From Candidatus Omnitrophota bacterium (GTDB taxonomy: Bacteria > Hinthialibacterota > Hinthialibacteria > Hinthialibacterales > Hinthialibacteraceae), in contig JABLXU010000005.1 in assembly GCA_013177805.1 (NCBI GenBank), forward strand, positions 62,001-126,000: a stretch of 64,000 nucleotides of DNA, read 5' to 3'. Below are positions 18,601 through 26,631 of the stretch, piece after piece (positions within the stretch are counted from its first letter, which is position 1; each line of letters starts with the position of its first letter). The notes beneath the pieces were generated by a model, which was not told the DNA's origin, did not search any database, and was given only the letters and a program-made list of their open reading frames with translations. A program made the position numbers and the translations under genes.

Positions 18601-21174
18601 CGACCGCGACCCGCCGGTGACCACATCGTACTCTTCTTTCTCGCCACCTAGATAGGCCGCCGCGAAACTATCATCCGGCCGCTCCACAAGGTTGTACAAT
18701 CCCCAATACAGGCCGTTCAGATACAAATGCACATACGTTCCATGCGAAGCCGGTTGCCCCAACGCCAGTTGGGTCCGGCGGGAAAATTCGTCCCGCATGT
18801 ACTCCGCCCGGCCGATGGTGCTTCCAAATCCCCCTTCCTGCCCATGCCACGTGTAGTTGTAGTTGCTCCGGAAGACCAGCGTATCGAACTTGTCTACCGG
18901 GGAATCATCGAAGACCCGGTACCGCAATGCGGGCGGTCCATGTTGCCGCTTAAACATTAACCGCAGCGAATGTTTTTTCAAACTGGGAATCCGTCCATAG
19001 CCGCCCTGGATCTGGATGCCGCTGTTGATTTGAAATCCCGGCCGCCCGTCCGGGTAGATGAACTCCGCTGACGTGGGCCGTTCCCAGCGGTCTCCCTTGC
19101 TTTCCGGATGCGTATAAATGCCGTCCCGCGCGCCGAACAGATCCGTGGGATCCATGATGATCGAAACGGTTGGAATCGATTTCAAGTCATCCTGGATCGT
19201 GTTCCGGTACCGGGGATCGTTAACCACATCGGGATCCATCTCGTAATCCGCCGCCACTCCCCCGCCCCACCGGGTAGGATATTCCGCCGGACGGGTTTGC
19301 CGGATCACGTCCTTCAAAAAAATATAAGTCTGCCCGATAGGCGCGCTCGGTTGATGATCCGGTTTAAAAGCGGCCGCCCGCAAAGTCGTGGTACCTTGGA
19401 TGGAGAGCGGTCCCGTGTAAATCACACCCACATTTTCAGCGGGAGCCCGGCCGTCGGTGGTGTAACGGATCACCGCACCCGCCGTAGGAGTGGTCAAGGT
19501 GACCATGAAAGGTTGATCGTAAAATCCCCGCTCCCGGCTGAATTCGGGTGGATCAACCAATCCCACCACTCCTTTGCCGTTGGCCGTTCCAGGCGTCGGA
19601 TCCTTGAAATAGCGTAGCGCGCTCTTATCTACCGCGACCGCCTTGAACACGGGCTGAATCAAAAAGTCTGGATCATCCTTCGTGGCGTTCAAACCCTGAA
19701 TGGCAAGAATATTGGTCCCCATCCGCAGATAGGGCGCGTAGTCCGTCAGGTTGAATCCTTCCGAGTGGTATTCTTCCTCCGGGGAGGGTTTCGTAACCGC
19801 GCTGGAGTTCCAGGCCGTTGTTGCCGGCGCGTTCCGGCGCGCCACTTCGTGCCCGTTCAGATAAGCCACAAAGCCATCGTTGTACTTTATATCCAAATAA
19901 AGGGAATACGGCGCCGAAGGATCGGCTATCGGGAACGGGACGCGCAGATACACCGAAGAATTGATGCCTTTCATATCCACTTCGGCGTTATACCGGATCC
20001 ATTCGTTGAATCCACCCAACGATAGCCCTCCCCCGGCGGTATCGCCCACCAGCCGGAATCCGCCGTCCTCCACATCGGTCCGTTCCCCAGGAGCCGCGAA
20101 AAGTTCCAATTCCGCTCCCCCGCTCCGCTCGAAAAAGACCAGCTCGAATTCGTGCATGCCAGCCGTCAGGTTCACGGTTCCGAACGCGTCTTGCGGGCTG
20201 TGCAGGGTATCGTCCACGATCACGTCCTGTCCATCGATCCGCAGCCGTGCCCCGTCGTCCGAATTGATTCCAAATGTCCACGTCCCTTGCGCCGGAATCA
20301 GAACATGGCCCACCGCCCGCACGACGAAATCATCTACGTCCTGATCGGGTGTGTGACCGGGGAAAGGCTGGTTATTGGGAAAATGCCCCTCCGATCCATT
20401 GTCGAAAAAATTGATCACCTCCACGGTGGCCTGGTCGATCCGCTCCTGCCGTGCCGGATCCCGGATTACCAGATCCGCATCCGCCAGCGAAGTAACCTGG
20501 ATGTTGGCTTTGTATGTGGTAACCGTGAAAACTCCCGGCCGCGAGCCGAATCCCACCCCCATTGGCGCCGGTTTCCAATTGGAATCATCGAAATCCGGCT
20601 CTGTCCAGGAATTTCGCCAATCGCCGTTTGCTGGAACCGACAACTTGGCGGGTGTGCCTAACTCGACCAGGGTAAGGATGTCCGCCACGAGACCATACGA
20701 AAATCCGTCCCGGGATCCGGTCATATCCGGGTACGAGGGATGGTACGCGTGGGCAATGGTTTTCCCATCCGGCTGGATTAAGCCCAAAAATTCGCCCGCT
20801 TCGCTCAACTGAAAATTGGTATGCAAGGGTTTTCCCGGATTCCTCCGGTTTTTCCCCGAGGCGAAAATCACCATGAAACTTCCCCCGGGGAGAGTCACAT
20901 CGGGAAATGCCCATTTGTTCAAGGCTAGCGGATCGTCTGTCAGATACCATCCCTGCAGCGGGACCGCCGTTGATCCCGTATTGCATATTTCGATCCAATC
21001 CGGGTAGTCCTTGTCTTCATCCGCAAGGACCGTGTTGCCTCCGGCCTGGAGTTCCGTGATCAGCACCTTGCCAGTTTGCGCCGCGGCCATTCCCCCTGGC
21101 ATGACCAATAAACAGAAGATCAACCAATTGAATCGAGCCAATTTAGATTCTTGCTTATAATCCTGTGCGCGCAT
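15607..21174 (-). CDS. Giant secreted CotH-kinase-like protein with lamin-tail, PA14 and chitobiase-C domains
   Basis: About 1855 residues. The ATG at 21174 is preferred over the TTG three codons upstream because GAGG then sits 10 bases away. A signal peptide (LIFCLLVMPGGMAAAQ) leads into: a lamin-tail domain (VLITELQAGGN...DWIEICNTG, about 28-165); a PA14-like domain (INFFDNGSEGHF...GTWTFGINSDDGARLRIDG, about 235-370); a chitobiase/hexosaminidase C-terminal-like segment (IRYTTDGRAPAENVGVIYTGPL); a CotH-like region (KKHSLRLMFKRQHG, YMRDEFSRRTQLALG, YVHLYLNGLYWGLYNLVERPDD); a second chitobiase-C-like segment (IYYTVDGGDPRLSGG); and three more lamin-tail domains (LKITELMFNPAAEGNFEFIELHN, VMLNEFLADS, IILDEIMYHPPE). 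CotH proteins are atypical protein kinases of secreted or coat proteins. Probably a surface or matrix protein; kinase activity is inferred. Confidence 0.85.
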   Translation of the reverse strand: MRAQDYKQESKLARFNWLIFCLLVMPGGMAAAQTGKVLITELQAGGNTVLADEDKDYPDWIEICNTGSTAVPLQGWYLTDDPLALNKWAFPDVTLPGGSFMVIFASGKNRRNPGKPLHTNFQLSEAGEFLGLIQPDGKTIAHAYHPSYPDMTGSRDGFSYGLVADILTLVELGTPAKLSVPANGDWRNSWTEPDFDDSNWKPAPMGVGFGSRPGVFTVTTYKANIQVTSLADADLVIRDPARQERIDQATVEVINFFDNGSEGHFPNNQPFPGHTPDQDVDDFVVRAVGHVLIPAQGTWTFGINSDDGARLRIDGQDVIVDDTLHSPQDAFGTVNLTAGMHEFELVFFERSGGAELELFAAPGERTDVEDGGFRLVGDTAGGGLSLGGFNEWIRYNAEVDMKGINSSVYLRVPFPIADPSAPYSLYLDIKYNDGFVAYLNGHEVARRNAPATTAWNSSAVTKPSPEEEYHSEGFNLTDYAPYLRMGTNILAIQGLNATKDDPDFLIQPVFKAVAVDKSALRYFKDPTPGTANGKGVVGLVDPPEFSRERGFYDQPFMVTLTTPTAGAVIRYTTDGRAPAENVGVIYTGPLSIQGTTTLRAAAFKPDHQPSAPIGQTYIFLKDVIRQTRPAEYPTRWGGGVAADYEMDPDVVNDPRYRNTIQDDLKSIPTVSIIMDPTDLFGARDGIYTHPESKGDRWERPTSAEFIYPDGRPGFQINSGIQIQGGYGRIPSLKKHSLRLMFKRQHGPPALRYRVFDDSPVDKFDTLVFRSNYNYTWHGQEGGFGSTIGRAEYMRDEFSRRTQLALGQPASHGTYVHLYLNGLYWGLYNLVERPDDSFAAAYLGGEKEEYDVVTGGSRSISGTQVKAGNKQAWNAMMAIVESNSLSAEERYRQVQAYLDVDNLIDYMLTIIYTGNRDAPTVIGGGGTPWNFYTARRRLPGAGLFTFAWDSEWTLEEPTRNVVDFHNGRDNPGRIFQRLRSSAEFRLRVADRIQKHFFNGGALTPEASMARYREIAQFIDRAIVGESARWGDAPGGRARTRDDDWIKERDRILNQYLPVRSGIVLEQLRKANLYPELPAPVFNHPGGVVDPGFGLTMQVDATPQPERMAVLLVPINDFWKYQQSGVDPGPEWMRPEFDDTSWPLGKALFHVEDAVLPETKNTSLRIGRTTYYFRTAFDVGDEVSLPDAALEISTILDDGAVIYLNGIEVLRIRMPDGPVNYSTFSSSTVGDATWEGPFLVPAHYLKKGTNVLAAEVHQTNASSTDVVWGMTLTAYLPATATGPQEIPIYYTVDGGDPRLSGGAVDSQRAKRYTGPVILTENTRVKARAYDGQTWSALSEASFRVNLPVSDLAFLRTNLKITELMFNPAAEGNFEFIELHNDHPSAPVVLSGVEFTNGIQYRFPEGTLIPPQGYLLVTQTQNEAEQAAFRQEYRLDDQVFLAGPYTGKLANEGESVTLRGPDGGAEIVTFEYRVGPGWPAAVDGAGHSLVPLAAAGKDQDIGSLNYGGNWRASAVIGGSPGRADSDPVRHVMLNEFLADSPDGNGWVELYNPSPERVHLADWYMSDDHNLLKKWALPAVEIPPGGFLSFDEKNHFNQPAGSGFTLNRFGGALYLSYLPGIFGVDRVVDAVKYAGQEMNVAWGRSRDGGPYWVPMIPSREAANSPLAERIILDEIMYHPPEVPPNRDENPWGEFLELWNPSDQEIPLFNEAGVWRIYDGIEYTFMPNLILPPQGRILLVKFDPSDIAAMQTFQALYNIPAMDALVVGPFNGNLSNQGERIVLEKPLVHDPSGFPLSWTVVDEVIYFDKEPWTREADGTGKVLQRISTRRPGNDPSNWQADVPTPGRSNPNTSVAAWMIY

Positions 21175-21482
21175 TAACGCCAAACCTCAAATGGTTTTTT
21201 CCTGATCTTGCCCGGCCGGCATGATCGATCCATATCGAATTCCGGTGATTCTTTGGATTCTTTGTTTAATATATAGTACAAAAAATCGAAAATAACCCGC
21301 TCCGCGGCATGTAATAAGGTCAATTGACAGGTTGCTGGTCATACCGCAGATGGACACCAACCAGCCCATTCAGTTGAGCGCATTATATTTCCCTCGCCCT
21401 GGCCTTGAACGTAAAGAATCTATTAGACTAAAGCTGAATTGTTACCAGAAGACCCATTCGAACACCATGAAAGGATACGCCC
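21175..21482. other. Divergent intergenic region
   Basis: Gap between the giant CotH gene (minus) and the Gfo/Idh/MocA gene (plus). It is AT-rich around 21255-21295, with a short direct repeat GATTCTTTG twice near 21247. A TTGACA at 21324-21329 has no good -10 at the right spacing, so I do not call a promoter. No gene seen. Confidence 0.4.
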
Positions 21483-22757
21483 ATGCCCCGGCCAACTCGC
21501 CGCGCATTCCTGAGAACCACCGCCGCCCTGACTGTCGGCCGTCTATCTTTCGCCGCTCCGGAGAACCGTCCCCTCCGCATGGGATTGATCGGCTGCGGCT
21601 GGTATGGGATGGTTGATCTCAAGGCCGCCCTCCAAGTGGGCGGTGTGGAATTCATCGCACTTTGCGATGTCGACAGCGCCCATTTAGATTCAGCCATCAA
21701 GGAAACCGCTAAACTCCAAGGCGGCCAGGCGCCTCAAGGCTTCAAGCACTATCAGGATCTCTTGGCAACTCCCGGCCTGGAAGCGGTCATCATCGCCTCC
21801 CCGCCCCAATGGCACGCGCTCCAATTCCTCGCCAGCCTTGAAAAAGGACTCGATATCTATTGCGAAAAACCCCTGGCTTACGATATCCGTGAAGGCCAGG
21901 CTATGCTTGCGGCCGCCCAACAATCGGACCGGATCATCCAGATCGGTTTTCAACGCCGTCAAAGCCAGGCCATCCGTGAAGTCCGGGATTATATCCAATC
22001 AGGAAAAGCCGGGAAAATCGTGCAGGCCGACGCCCAGATTCATTACACCGCCGGAACTGCCGATCCCACACCGCAGGAACCTCCCGCTTCGTTGGATTGG
22101 GACTTGTGGTGCGGCCCCGCGCCCAAAATCCCCTACAGCCCCCAGGCCGGCCATTTCAATTGGCGTCTTGAAAAAACCACCGGCCACGGCCACCTCGTCG
22201 ATTGGGGAATCCATTGGATCGACGCCTGCCGTTATATCTTGCGGGAAACGACCCCCCATTTTGTGACCGCCGCCGGGGGACTCTATCAGCTGAAAGGCAA
22301 AATCACCACCCCCGATACCCTGACCGCCCATTTCGAGTTTGACTCTTGCCCTGTGGTCTGGCGCCACCGGATCTGGGGATCCGCCGAGTACAATCCCGAA
22401 ATCAACAATGGAATCCTCTTTTTCGGCGAGAAGGAAACTGTGTTTGTGACGGATCAACAATGGATCACCATCCCTCGCGATCCCAAACAAGACCGGACCG
22501 CGCGCAAGAGCGACACGAACATGGGAAAAAACCACATGGCCAATTTTCTGGAATGCGTGAGGACCCGGCAACAACCCGACTGCCCGGCCGAGGAAGGCTA
22601 TCAATCCACGGTCACCGTGCAGCTCGCCATGATCGCGTACGAATCCGGTGTGAACGTGAAATGGGACCGGGAGCAACAGCGGATACTCGATCCCGACGCC
22701 GCCCAACTCATGAAACGCGAATACCGCCCGCCTTGGAAACATCCCTACACGGAATAA
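21483..22757 (+). CDS. Tat-exported Gfo/Idh/MocA family oxidoreductase
   Basis: A 424-residue NAD(P)-dependent sugar dehydrogenase-like protein. The leader PTRRAFLRTTAALTVGRLSFA is a Tat signal, and AAAGGA lies before the ATG. The Rossmann motif MGLIGCGWYGMVDLKAAL, the ALCDVD turn, VIIASPPQWH and the family-defining CEKPLA (the conserved EKP Lys) are present, followed by GHGHLVDWGIHWIDACRY in the C-terminal sheet, where the catalytic His usually lies. Exported members with tightly bound cofactor are common in planctomycete-like genomes and act on sugars or glycosides. It is a single gene followed by a strong palindromic terminator. Substrate is unknown. Confidence 0.9.
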   Translation: MPRPTRRAFLRTTAALTVGRLSFAAPENRPLRMGLIGCGWYGMVDLKAALQVGGVEFIALCDVDSAHLDSAIKETAKLQGGQAPQGFKHYQDLLATPGLEAVIIASPPQWHALQFLASLEKGLDIYCEKPLAYDIREGQAMLAAAQQSDRIIQIGFQRRQSQAIREVRDYIQSGKAGKIVQADAQIHYTAGTADPTPQEPPASLDWDLWCGPAPKIPYSPQAGHFNWRLEKTTGHGHLVDWGIHWIDACRYILRETTPHFVTAAGGLYQLKGKITTPDTLTAHFEFDSCPVVWRHRIWGSAEYNPEINNGILFFGEKETVFVTDQQWITIPRDPKQDRTARKSDTNMGKNHMANFLECVRTRQQPDCPAEEGYQSTVTVQLAMIAYESGVNVKWDREQQRILDPDAAQLMKREYRPPWKHPYTE

Positions 22758-22786
22758 GGGGATCAAGTCGGCGGATTACACAAGCG

Positions 22787-22815
22787 GGGGCACGCGGCCG
22801 CGTGCCCCATTTTTT
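22787..22815 (+). terminator. Palindromic terminator, copy 1 of a repeated element
   Basis: A 22-bp perfect palindrome (22787-22808) with arms GGGGCACGCGG and CCGCGTGCCCC, followed by ATTTTTTC. A closely similar hairpin with the same upstream GGNTTACACAA flank occurs at 33257-33286. It can serve the Gfo/Idh/MocA gene, and possibly the Rnk-like gene from the other side. Confidence 0.8.
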
Positions 22816-22875
22816 CATTGTCACCTCTTCTATTCACCTTCGTTTCGAGGGCAGGCATTAGGGAAAAGTCCGTCT

Positions 22876-23331
22876 TTACCGATGCAGTTCGCCCGCCGCT
22901 TCCGGCTGGTACAGAAGTTCCTCGATCCGGTATTGCCGGACGCCGGAGGGGACCTTCACATCCACAACCTCGCCTACCCGGCACCCGATCAAGGCACAGC
23001 CGATCGGGGACAATACCGAGATTTTGTTCTCATCGATATTAGCGTCATGGGGATACACAAGGGTATATACCGTACTTTCCTTGGTTTTCACGTCCATCAC
23101 GCGCACGGTGGAATTCATGGTCACTACATCGGCCTCGATCTCTTCCGGGGGAACCACCCTCGCATGGTGCAATTCCTTCTCCAGGTTGTTGACATATCCG
23201 AACAAGCGGGCGTCCCCTTGAAAACGGAAATTCTGGATGTCTTCCTTGATCCGCTGAAAGTCCATTTCGCTAAGCACAATCCGGTTGGTGGTTCGTTCCA
23301 TCCCGGCCTTGGTCTTGGTTTTGTTCTTCAT
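22876..23331 (-). CDS. rnk: Rnk-like GreA/GreB C-terminal family protein
   Basis: A 151-residue cytoplasmic protein that matches Rnk from memory over its whole conserved part: a short N-terminal helical arm (NNLEKELHHARVV), then DVVTMNSTVRVMD, YTLVYPHD, ISVLSPIGCALIGCRVGEVVDVKVP and the ending LLYQPEAAGELHR. Rnk is a small relative of the GreA/GreB elongation factors that binds RNA polymerase; its effect on nucleoside diphosphate kinase was the original name. A GGAAGGAG ribosome-binding site precedes the ATG. Its neighbour on the same strand (23513-24595) carries the same domain fused to a TetR DNA-binding domain, so this is a paralogue pair. Assignment to the family is firm; exact role is not. 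Confidence 0.88.
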   Translation of the reverse strand: MKNKTKTKAGMERTTNRIVLSEMDFQRIKEDIQNFRFQGDARLFGYVNNLEKELHHARVVPPEEIEADVVTMNSTVRVMDVKTKESTVYTLVYPHDANIDENKISVLSPIGCALIGCRVGEVVDVKVPSGVRQYRIEELLYQPEAAGELHR

Positions 23332-23411
23332 GACCCAATTCTCCTTCCGGTTTTATTCTCGCATACGCAAGAGGAATAAATCCTCCCAGTGACCTTCCAC
23401 GGAGAAAAAAT

Positions 23412-23445
23412 AAAAAAACCTCCACCGAAACACGTTCCTCGATGG
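23412..23445 (-). terminator. Weak intrinsic terminator after the TetR-Rnk gene
   Basis: On the minus strand, CCATCGA and TCGGTGG form a 7-bp stem with one G-T pair and a 10-base loop (23422-23445), followed by AGG and seven T. It would separate the TetR-Rnk and Rnk transcripts at least partly. Confidence 0.5.
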
Positions 23446-23512
23446 GGCCTCTTCGTATCCGGTCCGCGGATGGTTCTGCTCTATGCTACATACGGAGTTC
23501 TATCGATATGAC

Positions 23513-24595
23513 TTATAGATGAAAATCACCGGCTGCTTCAGGTTGATATAACATCTCATCCACTCGATACCGTTTTTCCTCCCACTCCCGGTTTACGGTG
23601 AAATTGTCACCTACACGATACCCCAGCATGGCCGTCCCCAGCGGATCCAGTACGGAAATCTGATCCGGCCGGGTTGCGTCTGCGGGAAAAACGACGGAAA
23701 CAATAAGTCGTTCGCCGGTATCCAAATCCAGCAGACAGACCCGGGAATTCATCGTGATGACATCCGGCGGGATGGCGCGCGATGGCACGACCTTGGCCCG
23801 GTTCAATTCTTTCGCCAAATTTTTCAGATGTTGATCTGAATACCCTTGGCTGAAGGACCGGTATACCAGGATCAAATCCGTCAACCGCGCCAAATCATAC
23901 CGGGTGATGTGAATCTGCCTCGAACCCGCATCCTTCGAGATAACGGGCGATTTCTTATCCATTCCTTCTTTCAACTGCATCGATTCGATCCACATCCGTT
24001 TTATGAACCGGCTGATCCGGGCCAGGGGCCGGGTTTGCTCCGTATACGCTTCCAATCCCATGAAGGCATGAATGAATCCTTCGAGACTCAAGGCCAAATA
24101 AAACGGGTAGTACTCCGGGCTGCCTTCCGGGAAAATGGCTCTTTGAAAGAATTCACCCAGCCGTGTGAGATAGTTGTAATACGAATCGAACACCTCCTGG
24201 GGTAACTGGTTGAAATCCCGCGATTGGGCCGGAAAACGGTTGTAAAACAAATGAAAAAACAACTGATACCGTTCATACTCCGCAATCCGAAGATGAATCA
24301 GCCTTTCGATGGCTTCCTCGGCGGATTCCTGCGTCAGGACATCCTCATCCAACCGTTTCAATAAATCCCGCGCGATTCCCAGGATGACTTGGAAATAAAG
24401 TTGCTCCTTGCTGCCGATTATGTTGTAAATCGTCCCCACCTCCACGCCAGCCTCTCGCGCTATCTCCTCCGCGGTAGCGGAATGAAATCCCTTCGCTCGA
24501 AAAATCCGTCCGGCCGCCTGGAGGATTTCTTCCCGGGTTTGCTCCCGGACTTTCCGCTTTCGCGAAAGGGACGGCGGATTCGGGAGAGATGGCAT
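23513..24595 (-). CDS. TetR-type regulator fused to a C-terminal Rnk domain
   Basis: About 360 residues from the ATG at 24595, chosen because AGGA lies 7 bases upstream; an in-frame ATG at 24616 has no ribosome-binding site and lies inside a palindrome. Residues 17-63 are a TetR helix-turn-helix (REEILQAAGRIFRAKG, TAEEIAREAGVEVGTIYNIIGSKEQLY). Residues about 70-215 are the helical TetR ligand/dimer domain. Residues about 228-360 are a complete Rnk domain: NLAKELNRAKVV, DVITMNSRVCLLDLDTGE, ISVLDPLGTAMLGYRVGD, MLYQPEAAGDFHL. The frame is continuous with no shift. Rnk binds RNA polymerase, so the protein could join operator binding to direct polymerase contact. I do not know a described protein of this design. 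Its promoter and a palindrome lie just upstream, suggesting self-regulation. Confidence 0.88.
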   Translation of the reverse strand: MPSLPNPPSLSRKRKVREQTREEILQAAGRIFRAKGFHSATAEEIAREAGVEVGTIYNIIGSKEQLYFQVILGIARDLLKRLDEDVLTQESAEEAIERLIHLRIAEYERYQLFFHLFYNRFPAQSRDFNQLPQEVFDSYYNYLTRLGEFFQRAIFPEGSPEYYPFYLALSLEGFIHAFMGLEAYTEQTRPLARISRFIKRMWIESMQLKEGMDKKSPVISKDAGSRQIHITRYDLARLTDLILVYRSFSQGYSDQHLKNLAKELNRAKVVPSRAIPPDVITMNSRVCLLDLDTGERLIVSVVFPADATRPDQISVLDPLGTAMLGYRVGDNFTVNREWEEKRYRVDEMLYQPEAAGDFHL

Positions 24596-24610
24596 AGAGC
24601 GGTCCTGAAT

Positions 24611-24629
24611 AATCATTCAATAAATGATT
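24611..24629. promoter_or_regulatory. Palindromic operator candidate AATCATTcaataAATGATT
   Basis: Perfect 7-bp arms around a 5-bp centre. It lies just downstream of the predicted transcription start of the TetR-Rnk gene and 15 bases before its preferred start codon, a classic place for TetR self-repression. No second exact copy was found in the window. Confidence 0.6.
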
Positions 24630-24639
24630 TTATATTCAT

Positions 24640-24668
24640 ATAATAGGAGCGAAACCGAAAACTGTCAA
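24640..24668 (-). promoter_or_regulatory. Sigma70-like promoter for TetR-Rnk
   Basis: On the minus strand, perfect TTGACA (24668-24663), a 17-bp spacer, then TATTAT (24645-24640). The expected start near 24633 places the palindrome at 24611-24629 immediately downstream and gives a leader of about 38 bases. Confidence 0.75.
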
Positions 24669-24751
24669 GTAAAATACTGTCATGAAACGTCAAAGCCGGT
24701 AGGCAGTTCCATGCAATAGGAAGCCTGTCCAATACCGGGCCACTTTATGGA

Positions 24752-26626
24752 TCACCGGCACACCACGGGCAAAACTAAATTGTCAGTAGCAATGCCTAAT
24801 TCCTGACCATCATCATCCATGCCACGGGGATTTGTCAGGCGGATTTCTCCCTGCCCATACGAAGTCACCGCGAAGAAGAGACTAACCAACGCATCCGCCC
24901 GGTCCAGGCACGCGCCCGCTTCTTCGGCTTCTATCCGTTGCCCTTCCAGCCTCCCTTGCTGGTTGGCCCGGGAGGGCAGATCGAACCGGGGGACTACGGG
25001 AACGTCATCCCGCCAGACTTCGCCTGGAGTCATGCCCAAGAATCTCAAAAAATCATTTGGAAATTGAAAACCAAACTCAAAAGTACGAATACGGCTTCCG
25101 TTTTCCACTACAATATCCGCCCGGATGACCTCGCCCGGCTTTACCGTCCATTCTTCAGTGAGATGCTCTTGCTCACCGGTATGCCAGGCCAGTTCCAAAC
25201 GGGGCTGGATCGGTGTGATGACCACCGTACACGCATTCACGATGCGAGCCGCCCGGTCCACGCTTTCCAGCGAGGCGTCGCGGAAATAAAACTCGGTTAA
25301 TTTTAAAACGGTTACAGCGGAGGTGACCCCTTTCACCGGCGAAGCCATTAGCTTCACCAATTCTCCCCCCCCATTCACTCCCTCGTACGGGGAAAAAGAG
25401 CCCCCACCCCGCAGGGAAAAAAATCCATCGTGGGGATCCATCGAAATATCGATCGGCGCGCCGCGCATGGACCGCTCCCACCAGGATCCCAGATTGGGCT
25501 CAAGTGTTATGATATCGGCATCATACTGGAGCTGCGCGTAAAAACCCGTGAGTTGCTCCGCGTATTGAATGTCAAGGGAAATGGCTTTATGCGGTCCTTC
25601 GGGATCAAGCATGATCATGTCCGGCCGGAACGCCACCTGGGTATGCAATCCGGGAGGATCCCATCGCGGAATAGAATCACCCGGAACGATTTCCAAATCC
25701 ATAGCCTCCGGGGAAGCTAGCGGTTCGCTGGTAAGCACCGGCGGGGCGCCCGAAAACGCGTGAATGACCCCGAACACATCCAGCAAGTAAAATCCTATCC
25801 CATCGGGAGGAACTTCCAGGTCACAGACCAGTCCCTCTCCCAGATCGGGATCATCGTGCACAAGCACCGCCTGATTCTGATTCACCTCGAAAACCTTCCC
25901 CTTTTCTGTCAGCACATAGTATCCAAGAGGGGCGGCCTCGATATCGATCGCCCGGCCATCTTCGATAGGAATGGGATTAAACATCGCATATTCCCGGCGG
26001 CCACAGAGAGAAATCACGCCGTTTTCATGCACTACAACCAACTGCTGGCCGCGCTCGTCATATTCCAGGTCGGCGATGGGGCCTCCCTGATAAAACGCCG
26101 GAAAAACCAACTGCGGCGGACGTCCGATTTTTTTGATATAATTTTCCGCCGCAATCCACCCACCCGGGATATCGGGAGCCATTGCCAACCCCCGTGCGTC
26201 GCGGATCGTCCCCCAGGCGGTGTAAGGCATCTTGGCTGCTCCCAAGGGCAACACCCGGCCGTTGGCGGTTAATTGATAACCTCCCTGAGGAACCGTTTCG
26301 AGATCGACGACAGTATACGCCACGTTTTCCGGATTTGGACGCACTACGACCGGCGGGGAGGATTCCAAGTTGGCATTCAACGACAAGCCGGTAATCCCTC
26401 CCCGTTTACTCTGGATCAGAAAAACCATCCCTCGGGATTCAGCGCTCCACCCCAACGAAACTAGGAATGAGAAAAACAAGGCCAGTCCGAAGCCCAAGCA
26501 GACAACCAGCCGGGCAGGCAAGAACCGTGCATGATTCTCCATCGGCCTGCGGTATGCAGTTGACCGGTCTTTCATTCTCCTCATGAAATTAGTGGAATTG
26601 ATATTCGTGAATCCACTTAGTATCAT
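24752..26626 (-). CDS. Secreted propeller-like protein with cohesin-like C-terminal domains
   Basis: Up to 624 residues. The start is uncertain: the ATG at 26626 would overlap the upstream nrnA-like stop by coupling, while an ATG at 26539 gives a tidier signal peptide (MENHARFLPARLVVCLGFGLALFFSFLVSLGWSAES). The N-terminal half has repeated strand units (GGYQLTANGRVLPLG, GGWIAAENYIKKIG, GYYVLTEKGKVFEVN, GFYLLDVFGVIHAFSG) spaced like blades of a beta-propeller. The C-terminal half has two segments resembling cohesin or type III-like sandwiches (ISLDIQYAEQLTGFYAQLQYD; VKPGEVIRADIVVENGSRIRTFEFGFQFP). This looks like a surface protein for binding. It follows the DHH phosphoesterase with a stop/start overlap. 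Function unknown. Confidence 0.7.
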   Translation of the reverse strand: MILSGFTNINSTNFMRRMKDRSTAYRRPMENHARFLPARLVVCLGFGLALFFSFLVSLGWSAESRGMVFLIQSKRGGITGLSLNANLESSPPVVVRPNPENVAYTVVDLETVPQGGYQLTANGRVLPLGAAKMPYTAWGTIRDARGLAMAPDIPGGWIAAENYIKKIGRPPQLVFPAFYQGGPIADLEYDERGQQLVVVHENGVISLCGRREYAMFNPIPIEDGRAIDIEAAPLGYYVLTEKGKVFEVNQNQAVLVHDDPDLGEGLVCDLEVPPDGIGFYLLDVFGVIHAFSGAPPVLTSEPLASPEAMDLEIVPGDSIPRWDPPGLHTQVAFRPDMIMLDPEGPHKAISLDIQYAEQLTGFYAQLQYDADIITLEPNLGSWWERSMRGAPIDISMDPHDGFFSLRGGGSFSPYEGVNGGGELVKLMASPVKGVTSAVTVLKLTEFYFRDASLESVDRAARIVNACTVVITPIQPRLELAWHTGEQEHLTEEWTVKPGEVIRADIVVENGSRIRTFEFGFQFPNDFLRFLGMTPGEVWRDDVPVVPRFDLPSRANQQGRLEGQRIEAEEAGACLDRADALVSLFFAVTSYGQGEIRLTNPRGMDDDGQELGIATDNLVLPVVCR

Positions 26627-26631
26627 TCGTA

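Noticed and set aside
21324..21350. Promoter from TTGACA at 21324 for the Gfo/Idh/MocA gene
   Set aside because: No acceptable -10 lies 15-19 bases downstream.
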